A DNA stretch of 37,262 nt from Porticoccaceae bacterium (GCA_012960115.1 DUBX01000044.1:26604-63865); one strand, 5' to 3'; counted from the first letter of the stretch, positions 20,018-30,296 are shown. A program made the numbers and translations. Notes: generated by a model not told the origin, from the letters alone.

Positions 20018-21741
20018 GTCGCACCTGGGAGACTCCCGGCGGCGTTCACCCGCCAGAAAATAAATCACAGTCAATGACTCAGAGTATTGGGCACTTACCC
20101 ATCCCGGGTACTCTAGTGATTCCACTGCATCAACATATAGGCTCTCCATCAAAAATCGATGTCACCATTGGGCAGACTGTACTCAAAGGTCAGACATTAA
20201 CAACGGCAACCCATTCAAATAATTTACCAGTACATGCATCGACCTCAGGGACTGTGATTGCTATCGACGATCAGCCAGTCGCACACCCTTCAGGCTTAAA
20301 CGCCCCCTGTGTCACCATCGCTAGCGATGGTAGAGACCAATGGATCGAGCATGTCGGTGTTACAGATTTCCGAGGATGTGGCCCCCTAGATTTATTACAG
20401 ATAATTACCGATGCCGGCATCGCAGGGATGGGCGGAGCAGGTTTTCCATCCGCCATCAAACTAAGTCCTAGTAAAGACAAAGCCATCGACACCCTCATTA
20501 TTAATGCGACAGAATGTGAGCCCTATATCACCGCCGATGATGCCGCTATACGCGAAAAAGCCCAAGATCTGATTCAAGGGATAGAGGTCGTCTGCCACAT
20601 TTTGAACGACCCAAAGAGAGTTGTGATTGGCATCGAAGATAACAAACCCCAGGCTATTAAAGCGCTGCGATCATATATCCAAGAGAGTCCTATTGAAATA
20701 GTGCCCTTTCCGACTAAGTACCCCTCTGGGGGCGAAAAACAATTAATTTATATACTTACCGGCCGTGAGGTTCCTAGTGGTGGTTTGCCTATCGATCTAG
20801 GTATGGTTTGTTTAAATATCGGAACGCTTATAGCCATCAAACGAGCTGTCATTGATGGCGAACCACTCATTTCACGAATCACCACCGTCACTGGCGAAGC
20901 CTGCGGAGTTAACCGTAATTATGAGGTTCTTATTGGCACGCCAATCAGCCATCTTCTGACGCACAATGAGTTTGATGAAAACAACTGCAGTCGCCTAATT
21001 ATGGGCGGCCCCATGATGGGCTTTAGCTTAACCTCTACCGATGTTCCCGTGGTTAAAACAACCAACTGTATACTGGCGCCCGGTCATTCTGAAATTCCAG
21101 CTGATACACCTGCTCAAGCCTGTATACGTTGTGGACTGTGTGCTGAAGCCTGTCCGGTTTCGCTCTTACCCCAGCAACTGTTCTGGTATGCACAGTCTAA
21201 AGACCAAGAGCGTTTAGAAGCACATAATCTGTTCGACTGTATAGAATGTGGTGCCTGCTCTTACGTGTGTCCAAGCAATATTCCTCTGGTTCAGCACTAC
21301 AGAAGTAGTAAAGGCGAGATTCGCAAAGCCAATATCGATAAAATTGACGCCGACAACGCCAGACAGCGTTTTGAATTTCGTAAACTGCGTCTAGAGCAAG
21401 CTGATGAGCAACGGCAAGCTAAACGTGAAGCGCGACGACTGGTGACCGAACAAGCAAGAGCGACTAGCAATACATCACAACCCGGATCCTCTGCAGCCGA
21501 TATTATCGCCGCCGCGCAGCAACGAGCCATGATCAAACAAGCATCTCCTGAGCAACAAAAAGCCAAGTTCGAACGCGCTCTATTGGCAGCGCAGTCTAGA
21601 CTGCAAGAGGCCGAAAAACGATTAATAGAAGCCACCGCAAATGGCAGCAAACAACAGCAAATTATATGCAGTGCAAGTGTCGAAAGCGCGAGACAAAAAG
21701 TTGATCAGACACAATATCGACTGAGGGAGCTAACTGACTAA
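20014..21741 (+). CDS. rsxC: electron transport complex subunit RsxC/RnfC
   Basis: A 575-residue peripheral subunit, the predicted NADH/FMN-binding entry point of the complex. An N-terminal barrel-like region ([14 protein letters not shown]) is followed by the glycine-rich [12 protein letters not shown], similar to the NuoF fold, and then two 4Fe-4S motifs starting at Cys370 ([12 protein letters not shown]) and Cys409 ([12 protein letters not shown]). The C-terminal tail is Ala/Gln/Arg-rich and helical but short; the E. coli protein carries a much longer repetitive tail. Its stop and the rsxD start overlap as TAATG. Confidence 0.95.
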   Translation: MSRTWETPGGVHPPENKSQSMTQSIGHLPIPGTLVIPLHQHIGSPSKIDVTIGQTVLKGQTLTTATHSNNLPVHASTSGTVIAIDDQPVAHPSGLNAPCVTIASDGRDQWIEHVGVTDFRGCGPLDLLQIITDAGIAGMGGAGFPSAIKLSPSKDKAIDTLIINATECEPYITADDAAIREKAQDLIQGIEVVCHILNDPKRVVIGIEDNKPQAIKALRSYIQESPIEIVPFPTKYPSGGEKQLIYILTGREVPSGGLPIDLGMVCLNIGTLIAIKRAVIDGEPLISRITTVTGEACGVNRNYEVLIGTPISHLLTHNEFDENNCSRLIMGGPMMGFSLTSTDVPVVKTTNCILAPGHSEIPADTPAQACIRCGLCAEACPVSLLPQQLFWYAQSKDQERLEAHNLFDCIECGACSYVCPSNIPLVQHYRSSKGEIRKANIDKIDADNARQRFEFRKLRLEQADEQRQAKREARRLVTEQARATSNTSQPGSSAADIIAAAQQRAMIKQASPEQQKAKFERALLAAQSRLQEAEKRLIEATANGSKQQQIICSASVESARQKVDQTQYRLRELTD

Positions 21742-22808
21742 TGGCATTTAAACAAATAAGCTCACCTCACGGGCACAACCCTCAAAGCACGAGTTGGATT
21801 ATGCAACTCGTACTGCTTTCTACCTTGCCTGGATTTCTGGCGCTGAGTTATCAATTCGGCTGGGGCACCTTCATTAATTTAATCATCGCAGTAGTGACCT
21901 CGCTAATAGCCGAAGCAGCGATCCTTGCACTTAGAAACAGACCCATTGCTTTTTATCTAAAAGACTACAGTGCAGCCGTAACTGCTGTTCTCCTTGCCCT
22001 AGCTCTACCGCCTCTGGCGCCATGGTGGGTGGTGGTTGTGGGGTCTCTATTCGCCATTGTGGTCGCCAAGCAGCTCTATGGTGGGATTGGCTATAACCCC
22101 TTTAATCCGGCCATGGTTGGCTATGTAGTACTACTTATTAGTTTCCCCATTGAAATGACCACCTGGGTTACGCCGATATCTCTTTTGTCTGAAGGAGTAA
22201 ACCATCCGGGCCTATGGAAATCACTTAGCATCGTGTTTGCTGGCAACACCCCTATCGATGGCGTCACCGGCGCAACACCGCTTGATGTCTTCAAACACAG
22301 TAGCGGGCTAGTGGTAGACCAAATTTATCAGAGGGAAACTCTATTTAACCAAGCAAGCTTTGCGGGTGTTGGGTGGGAATGGGTCAATGTTGGATTTTTA
22401 ATCGGAGGCATAATCTTACTTAAGACCCGTATTTTTACATGGCATGCTCCCCTTGCAATGCTCGGTACTCTAGCATTAATGTCGATCTTATTTTGGGATG
22501 GTGGTAGCTCAGCCAGTCGCGGCTCGCCGGTTATGCACCTATTTAACGGAGCATCGATGATGGGTGCATTCTTTATCCTAACCGACCCCGTTTCTTCGGC
22601 GGTAAGTAATCGCGGCCGGCTTATTTACGGTAGCCTTATAGGGCTCTTAGTTTATGTTATCCGCGCTTGGGGTAATTATCCAGACGCCGTAGCCTTTGCG
22701 GTGCTGCTGGGCAACTTTGCCGCGCCCTTTATCGACAACTACACATTGCCACGTACCTATGGTCACACTGACCGGCGCAAGGCCACTGACAAAGGTGAGG
22801 ATGAATGA
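21741..22808 (+). CDS. rsxD: electron transport complex subunit RsxD/RnfD
   Basis: A 355-residue integral membrane subunit with about nine or ten hydrophobic segments. It carries covalently bound FMN: the flavinylation motif TGATP (176-180) points to Thr179 as the attachment site. GYNPFNPAMVGY (118-129) and the late LFNGASMMGAFFILTDPVS segment are characteristic of RnfD/NqrB. It overlaps rsxG by four bases (ATGA). Confidence 0.95.
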   Translation: MAFKQISSPHGHNPQSTSWIMQLVLLSTLPGFLALSYQFGWGTFINLIIAVVTSLIAEAAILALRNRPIAFYLKDYSAAVTAVLLALALPPLAPWWVVVVGSLFAIVVAKQLYGGIGYNPFNPAMVGYVVLLISFPIEMTTWVTPISLLSEGVNHPGLWKSLSIVFAGNTPIDGVTGATPLDVFKHSSGLVVDQIYQRETLFNQASFAGVGWEWVNVGFLIGGIILLKTRIFTWHAPLAMLGTLALMSILFWDGGSSASRGSPVMHLFNGASMMGAFFILTDPVSSAVSNRGRLIYGSLIGLLVYVIRAWGNYPDAVAFAVLLGNFAAPFIDNYTLPRTYGHTDRRKATDKGEDE

Positions 22809-23467
22809 TCATTAAGTCGATTAGCTCTAACAGTATCGCCTTGGCACTCTTTGCTCTGGTCACTGCTCTGGTACTGTCTTCTGTAGACAACCTTACCCGC
22901 GATAAGATCGACTATGCCGAACGTTTAGCTGCCCAGCGAGCACTACTAGAAATAGTCCCACCAGAACGTCACAACAATGATCTACTATTAGATACCCAAC
23001 CTGTGCCAGAAGCCTTTTGGTCAATCTTGGGCCTTATTAAAGGCGGCAATATCCATATCGCACGCTATAACGGTGAGCCTATAGCTGCAATTATTCCCTC
23101 AGTAACTGCCGATGGTTACAGTGGTGATATTGCCATGATTATTGGGGTTAACAGCGAAGGCACCATTGCCGGTGTGCGCGTAGTACAGCATAAGGAAACA
23201 CCTGGCCTAGGTGATAAAATTGACCTTAAAAAGAACGATTGGATTCTCGCCTTTAATGGTAAGTCTCTATCCAATACGGCACGCTCGCAATGGGCTGTTA
23301 AAAAAGAAGAAGGTCAATTCGACCAGTTTACCGGGGCTACTATTACACCCAGGGCAGTAATTAATCAGATTGTGGCAACTTTAGATTATTTTAATCAAGA
23401 CAGTGACAGACTATTTAACCAACCGCAGAAAAAAGACACGAACAGCACCGGACAGGTGGAACAATGA
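22805..23467 (+). CDS. rsxG: electron transport complex subunit RsxG/RnfG
   Basis: A 220-residue subunit with one N-terminal membrane helix (about 9-26) and a periplasmic FMN-binding domain. [11 protein letters not shown] (129-139) and the flavinylation motif TGATI (176-180, Thr179) are intact. The motif needs the ApbE flavin transferase, which is not in this window. It is coupled to rsxE by an ATGA overlap. Confidence 0.94.
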   Translation: MIIKSISSNSIALALFALVTALVLSSVDNLTRDKIDYAERLAAQRALLEIVPPERHNNDLLLDTQPVPEAFWSILGLIKGGNIHIARYNGEPIAAIIPSVTADGYSGDIAMIIGVNSEGTIAGVRVVQHKETPGLGDKIDLKKNDWILAFNGKSLSNTARSQWAVKKEEGQFDQFTGATITPRAVINQIVATLDYFNQDSDRLFNQPQKKDTNSTGQVEQ

Positions 23468-24177
23468 GCGATGCAACCGTAAGGGAAGTCGCCGGAAATG
23501 GTCTTTGGCATAACAACCCAGCACTCGTTCAGTTGTTAGGCCTATGCCCTCTTTTGGCGGTCAGTTCGACAGTGGCTAACGCTTTAGGCTTAGGCTTGGC
23601 CACGATGATGGTGCTTATTGGCTCCAACACTATCGTGTCTTTAATCCGTAATCACGTTAATGACGCCGTTCGATTACCTGTGTTCGTGATCATTATTGCC
23701 GCCTTTGTCACCTGCGCTGAATTACTGATGAAAGCTTACACTTATGATCTGTATCAAATACTCGGTATATTTGTACCGCTCATTGTAACCAACTGTGCTA
23801 TTTTGGGCCGCGCAGAAGCCTTTGCCAGTAAAAACAATGTGGGTCTTGCTGCCCTCGATGGCGTCATGATGGGAATGGGATTTTTATTAGTGTTAGTGGC
23901 ACTAGGTGCCATTAGAGAATTGCTCGGCCAAGGTACTTTGTTTGTGGATATGCATCTATTGTTCGGACCCATTGCCGTCAACTGGCTGATCCAGCCCTTT
24001 GGCCCAAATTACAGCTTTTTAATTATCGTCCTACCGCCCGGTGCATTCTTAGTTACAGGGCTGTTAATCGCACTCAAAAACATTATCGACAATGTACTTA
24101 AAGCCCGCGCTGACAAGTCCCGAAATAAGCCCATTAAGGGAGCAAAGCGGGTACGCACTACGGGTCATATTAGTTAA
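23464..24177 (+). CDS. rsxE: electron transport complex subunit RsxE/RnfE
   Basis: A 237-residue membrane subunit with about six hydrophobic segments, paralogous to Rsx[19 protein letters not shown] near the N-terminus and [19 protein letters not shown] in the middle hold the paired cysteine motifs. A basic tail ([12 protein letters not shown]) follows the last helix. It is the last gene of the operon. The endonuclease gene nth, which follows rsxE in E. coli, is absent; instead the stop overlaps by four bases the stop of a convergent VOC gene. Confidence 0.94.
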   Translation: MSDATVREVAGNGLWHNNPALVQLLGLCPLLAVSSTVANALGLGLATMMVLIGSNTIVSLIRNHVNDAVRLPVFVIIIAAFVTCAELLMKAYTYDLYQILGIFVPLIVTNCAILGRAEAFASKNNVGLAALDGVMMGMGFLLVLVALGAIRELLGQGTLFVDMHLLFGPIAVNWLIQPFGPNYSFLIIVLPPGAFLVTGLLIALKNIIDNVLKARADKSRNKPIKGAKRVRTTGHIS

Positions 24178-24620
24178 TAATTATCGATGTCTTTGTCAAA
24201 CAGCATATCAAGGTCGCGAAAGGCTTTGAATTCTAAATAGTTGTTGCTGGGATCACGAACAAAGAGGGTCACTTGCTCGCCTTTGCGCCCTTCAAAGCGC
24301 AGATAGGGTTTAATCACAAATTCAGCATCTGCAGCTTTTAGCCGAGCAACAAAAGTCTGGTGCTGGGACCATTCTAGAATCACACCAAAATGAGACGCGG
24401 GCACCGCGTGACCGTCTACTGCATTAGTAACTGCAGAGGGATGATCTGCTGGGTCAACTAAATGGGCCACAAGTTGGTGGCCAAAGAAGTCAAAGTCAAT
24501 CCAACGGTCTGACTCGCGGCCTGTGGAACAGCCTACAACGTCACAGTAGAATTTCCTCGCCGCCTCAAGGTCAGTAACAGGAAAGGCGAGATGAAAGCGT
24601 GGCTGACTATCTTTACTCAT
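24174..24620 (-). CDS. VOC-fold (glyoxalase/bleomycin-resistance/dioxygenase) protein
   Basis: A 148-residue protein with two beta-alpha-beta-beta-beta repeats. It opens with [22 protein letters not shown], cut here to [12 protein letters not shown] (9-20) and RKFYCDVVG (22-30). A metal-binding triad is plausible: His10, His77 in SHFGVIL, and Glu130 in NNYLEFKAF. It is probably a metal-dependent lyase or dioxygenase of unknown substrate. It overlaps the rsxE stop by four bases on the opposite strand and lies downstream of another VOC gene and an inverted repeat. Confidence 0.85.
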   Translation of the reverse strand: MSKDSQPRFHLAFPVTDLEAARKFYCDVVGCSTGRESDRWIDFDFFGHQLVAHLVDPADHPSAVTNAVDGHAVPASHFGVILEWSQHQTFVARLKAADAEFVIKPYLRFEGRKGEQVTLFVRDPSNNYLEFKAFRDLDMLFDKDIDNY

Positions 24621-24661
24621 AGTAATTTTAAGTGCTCTTTGAAAACTATTAGGTGATCAAA

Positions 24662-24693
24662 CTTGGTCTGACCCACGATTGGAGCAGACCAAG
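24662..24693. promoter_or_regulatory. 9-bp inverted repeat with GntR-like half, between the VOC genes
   Basis: CTTGGTCTG (24662-24670) and CAGACCAAG (24685-24693) form a perfect 9-base-pair stem with a 14-base loop. On the minus strand it is followed by TTTGAT, a weak U run, so it could end transcription of the upstream VOC gene. The left arm extends to TTGGTCTGACCCA, itself a near-palindrome resembling FadR-subfamily GntR operators (TTGGTC-N-GACCAA), so an operator 42 bases ahead of the next gene is equally possible. Confidence 0.45.
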
Positions 24694-24734
24694 ATGACTA
24701 TTGCTACTGTCTTAATATAGTCGTTATTTAATCT

Positions 24735-25109
24735 CTAAGCCATATGACAGAGAGCACAAATTTTGTTTCCTGCAGGATCGCGTAAATAAGCCAAATACAT
24801 CTTATCTCCTTCGCGGACGCCCGGAGGTTCTTCGCAATTAATTCCGCCGTTGGCAATGCCCGCTGCATGCCAAGCATCACCAGCTTCTGGGCTTTTAACT
24901 GCAAAGCCTATCGTACTGCCATTACCATTACAGGCTGGCTCGCCATCGATAGGTATACTTAAACAAAACACGTTAGAGTCTGCGGTGTAAAAACAACGTC
25001 CTTTAGGATCCATAAAACCTGGTTTATGGCCAATAGCGCCCAAGATAGCGTCGTAAAATGCTTTTGATTCGTCGATGTCATTGGCACCAATCATAATATG
25101 GCTAAACAT
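24735..25109 (-). CDS. VOC family protein, small
   Basis: A 124-residue protein opening MFSHIMIGANDIDESKAFYD and ending LRDPAGNKICALCHMA, the pattern of a widespread VOC subfamily. His4 is kept, but the positions that usually supply the other metal ligands read Thr (GSTIGF) and Cys (NKICAL), so a metal-dependent reaction is doubtful. Its function is unknown. A very strong AAGGAGAGAGATT site fixes the start at 25109. It is on the same strand as the next VOC gene, 114 bases away, with the inverted repeat between them. Confidence 0.85.
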   Translation of the reverse strand: MFSHIMIGANDIDESKAFYDAILGAIGHKPGFMDPKGRCFYTADSNVFCLSIPIDGEPACNGNGSTIGFAVKSPEAGDAWHAAGIANGGINCEEPPGVREGDKMYLAYLRDPAGNKICALCHMA

Positions 25110-25319
25110 AATCTCTCTCCTTGTAAATCTTCTTCGTTAATAACCCATGTTGGGGTTGGTTTTTACCACTCTGTACTTACTGTAAACTATGGTCTCTTTT
25201 GTTGTCGCATTGGCCGCGCTGACAGTGGATTTCCGCTAACCCGTTGGTTAGTAAATACACCGCAGGTAAAGTACCGGTAGGACATTGGTAAAATCTTCGT
25301 CTAAGTAGTGAATGAAAGA

Positions 25320-26270
25320 TCACCAGGGCAAGGCATCCAGGTCAAGATTGCCACCACTCAAAATGATCGCAATGCGCTTACCTTTAAACAGCTCGGGCTG
25401 ATCCATAATGGCCGCTAGAGGAACCGCCGCTGAGGGTTCTACGACGACTTTCAACCTTGTCCAGATAAGTTTCATCGCCTCTACGATGCGCGCTTCTGAG
25501 GTCAAAAAAATATCATCAACATGCTCGGTTATGATCTCAAAATTGCGCACCCCAAGGGTCCCACGCAAACCATCCGCAATGGTATTTGGCACAAATTTCG
25601 CGACTCTGACACCAGACTTATAGCCCTGCCAAGCATCATTAGCCATCTCGGGCTCTGCACCTATGACCTGAGTCGAATTACCCCCTGAAGATTGTTTAAC
25701 CACCAACGCGGAGCCACCAAGTAAACCCCCGCCACCCACCGGCACCATGAGAATATCGATAGGTTGCTCAATCTGTGACAGGGTTTCCAGTGCTGCTGTG
25801 CCCTGACCCGCAATAATTCGATCATCGTCATAGGGATGTACCAAGCTGGCGCCCGACTGCTGCATCAGGCTAGCGACTGTCCCTTCGCGGGCAGTCATAG
25901 TCGGTTCGCAGTAAACCACCGTCGCACCATAACTAATCACCGCATCTTTTTTGGCTTGGGGGGCATTGTTCGGCATGACCACAGTACAGGGCGTGTTGCG
26001 CATAGCCGCGGCCCAAGCTAGGGCGGCACCATGATTACCTGAAGAGTGAGTCACCACGCCTCTGTGGAGACTGTCCTGCTCCATCGAGAAAACTGCATTG
26101 CAGGCACCGCGAGCCTTGAAGGCACCCACCTTTTGCATATTGTCCGCTTTGAAAAGCAGCTCGCAGTCTAAGAGTGTATTCAGTTGTGAGCTATGTAGTA
26201 TCGGAGTGCAATGGATATAAGGCTTGATACGTCCATGTGCGTCTTTAACATCAGCAATACTGAGTGCCAT
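25320..26270 (-). CDS. PLP-dependent threonine/serine dehydratase
   Basis: A 316-residue fold-type II PLP enzyme. Lys52 in GAFKARGA is the Schiff-base lysine, SSGNHGAALA grips the substrate carboxylate, and the VPVGGGGLLGG loop binds the PLP phosphate. It has only the catalytic domain, with no ACT-type regulatory domain, so it resembles catabolic threonine dehydratase, serine racemase or hydroxyaspartate ammonia-lyase more than biosynthetic IlvA. The reaction cannot be fixed further from sequence. A near-perfect AAGGAGG site sits before the ATG. argG is upstream on the same strand, 90 bases away. Confidence 0.88.
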   Translation of the reverse strand: MALSIADVKDAHGRIKPYIHCTPILHSSQLNTLLDCELLFKADNMQKVGAFKARGACNAVFSMEQDSLHRGVVTHSSGNHGAALAWAAAMRNTPCTVVMPNNAPQAKKDAVISYGATVVYCEPTMTAREGTVASLMQQSGASLVHPYDDDRIIAGQGTAALETLSQIEQPIDILMVPVGGGGLLGGSALVVKQSSGGNSTQVIGAEPEMANDAWQGYKSGVRVAKFVPNTIADGLRGTLGVRNFEIITEHVDDIFLTSEARIVEAMKLIWTRLKVVVEPSAAVPLAAIMDQPELFKGKRIAIILSGGNLDLDALPW

Positions 26271-26360
26271 TGATCCCTCCTTTACTACATTAAGCCAAAG
26301 TTTGCTGCCATATCAGAGTCGACTTTATTCACTACACAGCTGGCTACCTCACCGTACAGC

Positions 26361-27575
26361 TTAAAATTTTCGTCCAGCATTGGAGGCAATACGCAGACGC
26401 AAGGCATTAAGTTTAATAAAGCCTTCGGCATCCGCTTGATTGTACGCTCCACCATCATCGTCAAAGGTCGCTATATTGGCGTCAAACAAACTGTCATTAG
26501 ACTGTCTGCCCACCACACGCACATTACCCTTATAAAGCTTAATTCGCACATCACCGTTAACCACATCCTGACTTTGATCGATCGCGGTCTGCAGCATCAG
26601 TCGCTCCGGAGCCCACCAATAACCGTTATAAATAAGCTTGGCGTAACGTGGCATTAACTCATCTTTAAGATGTGCCACTTCACGATCCAGTGTCAGCGAC
26701 TCAATGGCACGGTGGGCCTTCATCATCACCGTGCCGGCAGGCGTTTCGTAACACCCACGAGACTTCATGCCCACATAGCGATTCTCAACAATATCCAAAC
26801 GACCGATACCATTAGCACCAGCAACAGCATTCAAGTGCTCAATGACAGTGGCTGGCGACATCAAGGTGCCGTCAATGGCAGCAATGTCGCCTTTTTCATA
26901 GGTAATCGTCATGTAAGTTGGCTTATCGGGTGCTTGCTCAGGAGACACTGTCCAACGCCACATATCATCTTCGGCCTCAGACCAAGGGTCCTCGAGGTTA
27001 CCGCCTTCATAAGAAATGTGCAGTAAATTGGCATCCATAGAAAAAGGTGACTTTTTACCACGCTTCATTTCCACTGGAATGTTGTGGGTTTCACAGTATT
27101 CCATAAGCTTGTCGCGGGAATTAAGATCCCATTCACGCCAAGGTGCAATCACGGTGATGCCGGGCTTCAATGCATAAGCGCCCAATTCGAAGCGAACCTG
27201 ATCATTACCTTTACCTGTGGCCCCGTGTGAAATAGCTTCGGCGCCGGTTTCATTGGCAATTTCGATCAATCTCTTGGCAATTAATGGGCGAGCAATAGAG
27301 GTGCCAAGCAGGTACTCGCCTTCATAGATAGCATTGGCTCTAAACATAGGGAATACGAAATCGCGCGCGTACTCTTCACGAAGATCATCGATATAAATTT
27401 CTTTAACCCCAAGAGCTTCAGCTTTTGCCCGAGCAGGTTCTACTTCTTCACCCTGACCAATGTCGGCGGTAAAGGTGACTACTTCGCATTGGTACTCTTC
27501 TTGAAGCCACTTAACGATAACCGAGGTATCTAAACCTCCTGAATAAGCGAGAACAACTTTATTAACTGATGACAC
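26361..27575 (-). CDS. argG: argininosuccinate synthase
   Basis: A 404-residue cytoplasmic enzyme joining citrulline and aspartate, with ATP, in arginine synthesis. The PP-loop AYSGGLDTS is at residues 10-18. [15 protein letters not shown] and the C-terminal [18 protein letters not shown] are further signatures. The length is normal for the ubiquitous form. Only 69 bases separate it from the formyltransferase gene upstream on the same strand. I looked for an ARG box in that gap and found no convincing one. Confidence 0.97.
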   Translation of the reverse strand: MSSVNKVVLAYSGGLDTSVIVKWLQEEYQCEVVTFTADIGQGEEVEPARAKAEALGVKEIYIDDLREEYARDFVFPMFRANAIYEGEYLLGTSIARPLIAKRLIEIANETGAEAISHGATGKGNDQVRFELGAYALKPGITVIAPWREWDLNSRDKLMEYCETHNIPVEMKRGKKSPFSMDANLLHISYEGGNLEDPWSEAEDDMWRWTVSPEQAPDKPTYMTITYEKGDIAAIDGTLMSPATVIEHLNAVAGANGIGRLDIVENRYVGMKSRGCYETPAGTVMMKAHRAIESLTLDREVAHLKDELMPRYAKLIYNGYWWAPERLMLQTAIDQSQDVVNGDVRIKLYKGNVRVVGRQSNDSLFDANIATFDDDGGAYNQADAEGFIKLNALRLRIASNAGRKF

Positions 27576-27644
27576 TGTATAAACCCTTAACTTTTGAATT
27601 AGCCGCGAATTTTACCTTAACCGAGTGAGGGATTCACTGTTTGT

Positions 27645-28418
27645 CTAATTTAAAGCATACAGGCGAGTAATCGCTGTTCGTTCTTGAGGGTCAAAAAACT
27701 TATAACCCTGGGCGGAAAAATGGTTTAACTCGGCCGTCGTAGGAAACGTAAAGTAACTGGGAGTTCCCTGCTGAGTAAAAGCCTCTAGCGCCTGCAAATC
27801 TGACAGAAACCTGACTGCATTTATGATCTGCTTAACACCACCACTATAAAGCGATAGAACATTAAATAAATAGGATGATTGTCTCTGTAAGGGGATAGTT
27901 TTCACCGAAATAATATCTCCTGTATCAATACCTGAGTCCTGAATAAAATGCAGAGTCGAACCTATATCGGCATCACCATTGAGCATAGCCCTTAAAGTTG
28001 CCATCACCCCACGATAGCTAGGTAGAACCCCAGAATGTAAATTAATCACACCATACCGAGGGATCTCAATAATATCCTGCCCTATAATCAGACCAAATCG
28101 CACCGAGATGATTAAATCTGGCCGGGTGGCTTTAATACGCTCGAGACCCACACTACCATTAACCTTATTGTCGATATCAACAAAGCCCTGCAATGAACCG
28201 CCCGCCTTTACGGCTAACTGCTCAAAGCTAGGTCTTCCGTCTTGTAATAGCTCTAGTTCAAAGCTCTGCAAAGCCATCAATGGAGATGGTAAAAGATAAT
28301 CCGAGCCCACCTTTTCAGAGATAAAAATTGATATTTCATGGTCGGCAAGTTGCCGAACTAGCTGGCTGAGCGCCAGATGACTGGGTAAATCTCTGTTTGT
28401 TAGCAAGGTAATACGCAT
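27645..28418 (-). CDS. formyltransferase-family protein, substrate unknown
   Basis: A 257-residue protein with the formyl-tetrahydrofolate hydrolase/transferase fold. The catalytic set is complete: Asn126 and His128 in INLHSGVLPSYRG, and Asp161 in QDSGIDTGDI. It is too short for methionyl-tRNA formyltransferase and lacks its C-terminal tRNA-binding domain. It is also distinct from the purN product in this window. The target may be a sugar nucleotide or other amine (inference). The ATG at 28418, with GAGAG upstream, is preferred over the TTG five codons earlier (28433). It diverges from pyrC and precedes argG. Confidence 0.82.
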   Translation of the reverse strand: MRITLLTNRDLPSHLALSQLVRQLADHEISIFISEKVGSDYLLPSPLMALQSFELELLQDGRPSFEQLAVKAGGSLQGFVDIDNKVNGSVGLERIKATRPDLIISVRFGLIIGQDIIEIPRYGVINLHSGVLPSYRGVMATLRAMLNGDADIGSTLHFIQDSGIDTGDIISVKTIPLQRQSSYLFNVLSLYSGGVKQIINAVRFLSDLQALEAFTQQGTPSYFTFPTTAELNHFSAQGYKFFDPQERTAITRLYALN

Positions 28419-28557
28419 AGCAACTCTCGACAATGGGACCTAAAATTCACCTCAAACTCATGTTATTTTGATTCAGTATGCCGTTCTTTGCCACAAAAAC
28501 TATTATGCAGCCACGGTTTGCGGTAGCATTCACCCCATAACAGCGGAACCATCTTTC

Positions 28558-29592
28558 ATGGATAAAATTTCTATCATCCTACCTGACGACTGGCATCTGC
28601 ATCTGCGTGATAATCAGGCTCTTGAAACTACCGTACCTGCAGCTGCCCGAGGTTTTGGCCGCGGTATTATTATGCCCAACCTGACCCCACCAGTAACACA
28701 TGTTGCTGATGCTGTTGCCTACCGCGAACGGATTATGGCACAGCGGCCCGAGGGCTCGACATGGCAACCGCTGATGGTGCTTTATCTCACTGACAATACC
28801 ACTGTCGATGAAATTCGTGCCGCTAAAGACAGCGGATTCATCCATGGTTGTAAATATTATCCGGCAGGCGCCACCACTAACTCGGCCTCAGGAGTGACCG
28901 ACCTAGATAAAATGTCGCCTGTTTTTGAAGCCATGCAGGACGTGGGCATGCTGTTGCAATTACACGGTGAAGTGACATCTGCAGATGTTGACATCTTCGA
29001 TCGAGAAGCGGTGTTTATCGATCGTCATCTTCGCGGTATGGTCCAACAATTTCCCGACCTTAAAATAGTATTGGAGCACATCACCACCCAACAAGGGGCT
29101 GACTTCGTGCTCGAGGCTAACGATAATGTCGCTGCCTCAATCACACCTCAACACTTGTTATACAACCGCAATCACATGCTGGTTGGCGGTATTCGACCTC
29201 ACCTATTTTGCTTGCCAATCTTAAAACGAGATATTCATCAGCAAGCACTTGTTAGCGCGGCTACGAGTGGTAGTATCAAGTTTTTCTTGGGCACTGACTC
29301 TGCGCCCCATGCGCAAGGCGCAAAAGAAAATGCCTGTGGTTGTGCCGGCTGTTTCAGTCACCATAGCGCTATCGAGCTATATGCTGAAGTATTTGACCAA
29401 GCCGGCGCCATGGATAAGTTAGAAGCTTTTGCTAGCACCAATGGACCAGATTTTTATGGCCTGCCCCACAATTCATCTTCGATTGTGCTGAAGAAACAGC
29501 AATGGCAGTTACCTGATAGTCTGCCGTTTGAAGACACCCAGATAATTCCCCTAGGTGCAGGCACCACATTAAACTGGAAGATGGTGGAATAA
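28558..29592 (+). CDS. pyrC: dihydroorotase
   Basis: A 344-residue class II (PyrC-type) amidohydrolase closing carbamoyl-aspartate to dihydroorotate in pyrimidine synthesis. The zinc site is visible: HLH (13-15), the carboxylated Lys99 in GCKYYPAG, then LHGEV, LEHITT and GTDSAPH. The ATG at 28558 was chosen because [18 protein letters not shown] is the family's N-terminus; a longer open frame from 28468 lacks homologous sequence. Its stop overlaps the rnt start (TAATG). Confidence 0.95.
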   Translation: MDKISIILPDDWHLHLRDNQALETTVPAAARGFGRGIIMPNLTPPVTHVADAVAYRERIMAQRPEGSTWQPLMVLYLTDNTTVDEIRAAKDSGFIHGCKYYPAGATTNSASGVTDLDKMSPVFEAMQDVGMLLQLHGEVTSADVDIFDREAVFIDRHLRGMVQQFPDLKIVLEHITTQQGADFVLEANDNVAASITPQHLLYNRNHMLVGGIRPHLFCLPILKRDIHQQALVSAATSGSIKFFLGTDSAPHAQGAKENACGCAGCFSHHSAIELYAEVFDQAGAMDKLEAFASTNGPDFYGLPHNSSSIVLKKQQWQLPDSLPFEDTQIIPLGAGTTLNWKMVE

Positions 29593-30233
29593 TGGATATT
29601 CTCGATGAAAGTACCGATACATTGATGGCCAAACGCTTTCGGGGCTTTTTACCCGTGGTGGTTGATGTTGAAACTGGTGGCTTTGATTCACACAGTAATG
29701 CTCTGCTTGAGGTTGCTGCGGTGTTGTTGGAGATGGATAGCCAAGGAAATCTGCAAATTAAAGAAAGCTACAGCAAAAATATCGAACCCTTCCCTGGTGC
29801 AATCGTTGAAGAGTCTGCATTAGAATTTACCGGCATTGACCTTTATGATCCTGATCGAAATCCAGAGGAAGAAGGCGAAGCCCTGCGTGAAATTTTTCAA
29901 CCGATTCGCCGTGAAGTCTCTATTACTGGCTGCACCCGTGCCGTGATGGTTGCCCACAACGCTCACTTTGATCTTGATTTTATTAATGCTGCAGTGGACC
30001 GTTGTCGCATCAAACGGAACCCCTTTCATCCGTTTTCTTGCTTTGACACCTCTGGTCTAGCGGGGCTTGCCTATGGCCAAACTGTGTTGGCTAAAGCCTG
30101 CCAGGCCGCGGGAATCGAGTTCAATAATCGTGACGCTCACAGTGCGCTGTATGACACCATCAAAACCGCAGAGTTGTTCTGCGGCATCGTTAACCGCTGG
30201 AAAGAATTGGGTGGATGGCCATCGAATAACTGA
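29592..30233 (+). CDS. rnt: ribonuclease T
   Basis: A 213-residue DEDDh exoribonuclease trimming the 3' ends of tRNA and other stable RNAs. All catalytic residues are visible: Asp25 and Glu27 in VDVETGG, Asp127 in HNAHFDLDF, His183 and Asp188 in DAHSALYDTI. It is translationally coupled to pyrC by a one-base overlap, a pairing common in Pseudomonas-like genomes, and is followed by a strong terminator. Confidence 0.95.
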   Translation: MDILDESTDTLMAKRFRGFLPVVVDVETGGFDSHSNALLEVAAVLLEMDSQGNLQIKESYSKNIEPFPGAIVEESALEFTGIDLYDPDRNPEEEGEALREIFQPIRREVSITGCTRAVMVAHNAHFDLDFINAAVDRCRIKRNPFHPFSCFDTSGLAGLAYGQTVLAKACQAAGIEFNNRDAHSALYDTIKTAELFCGIVNRWKELGGWPSNN

Positions 30234-30271
30234 CTGCGATTGAGACTTTACCTATTAACCTCGCAACTAAA

Positions 30272-30296
30272 AAAAGGCCGCCAATGGCGGCCTTTT
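30272..30296. terminator. bidirectional intrinsic terminator between rnt and the AGCS symporter gene
   Basis: A perfect stem AAAAGGCCGCC/GGCGGCCTTTT with an AAT loop; the GC core is seven base pairs, flanked by A and T runs on both sides. It lies 38 bases after the rnt stop and 16 bases after the convergent symporter stop, so it can serve both strands. Confidence 0.93.

Noticed and set aside
25236-25251. CTAACC/GGTTAG inverted repeat upstream of the small VOC gene
   Set aside because: Six base pairs in a 210-base gap is expected by chance, and there is no T run or known operator match.
28468-28557. Longer pyrC start adding 30 residues
   Set aside because: The added residues do not resemble the family, and the known N-terminus begins at 28,558.
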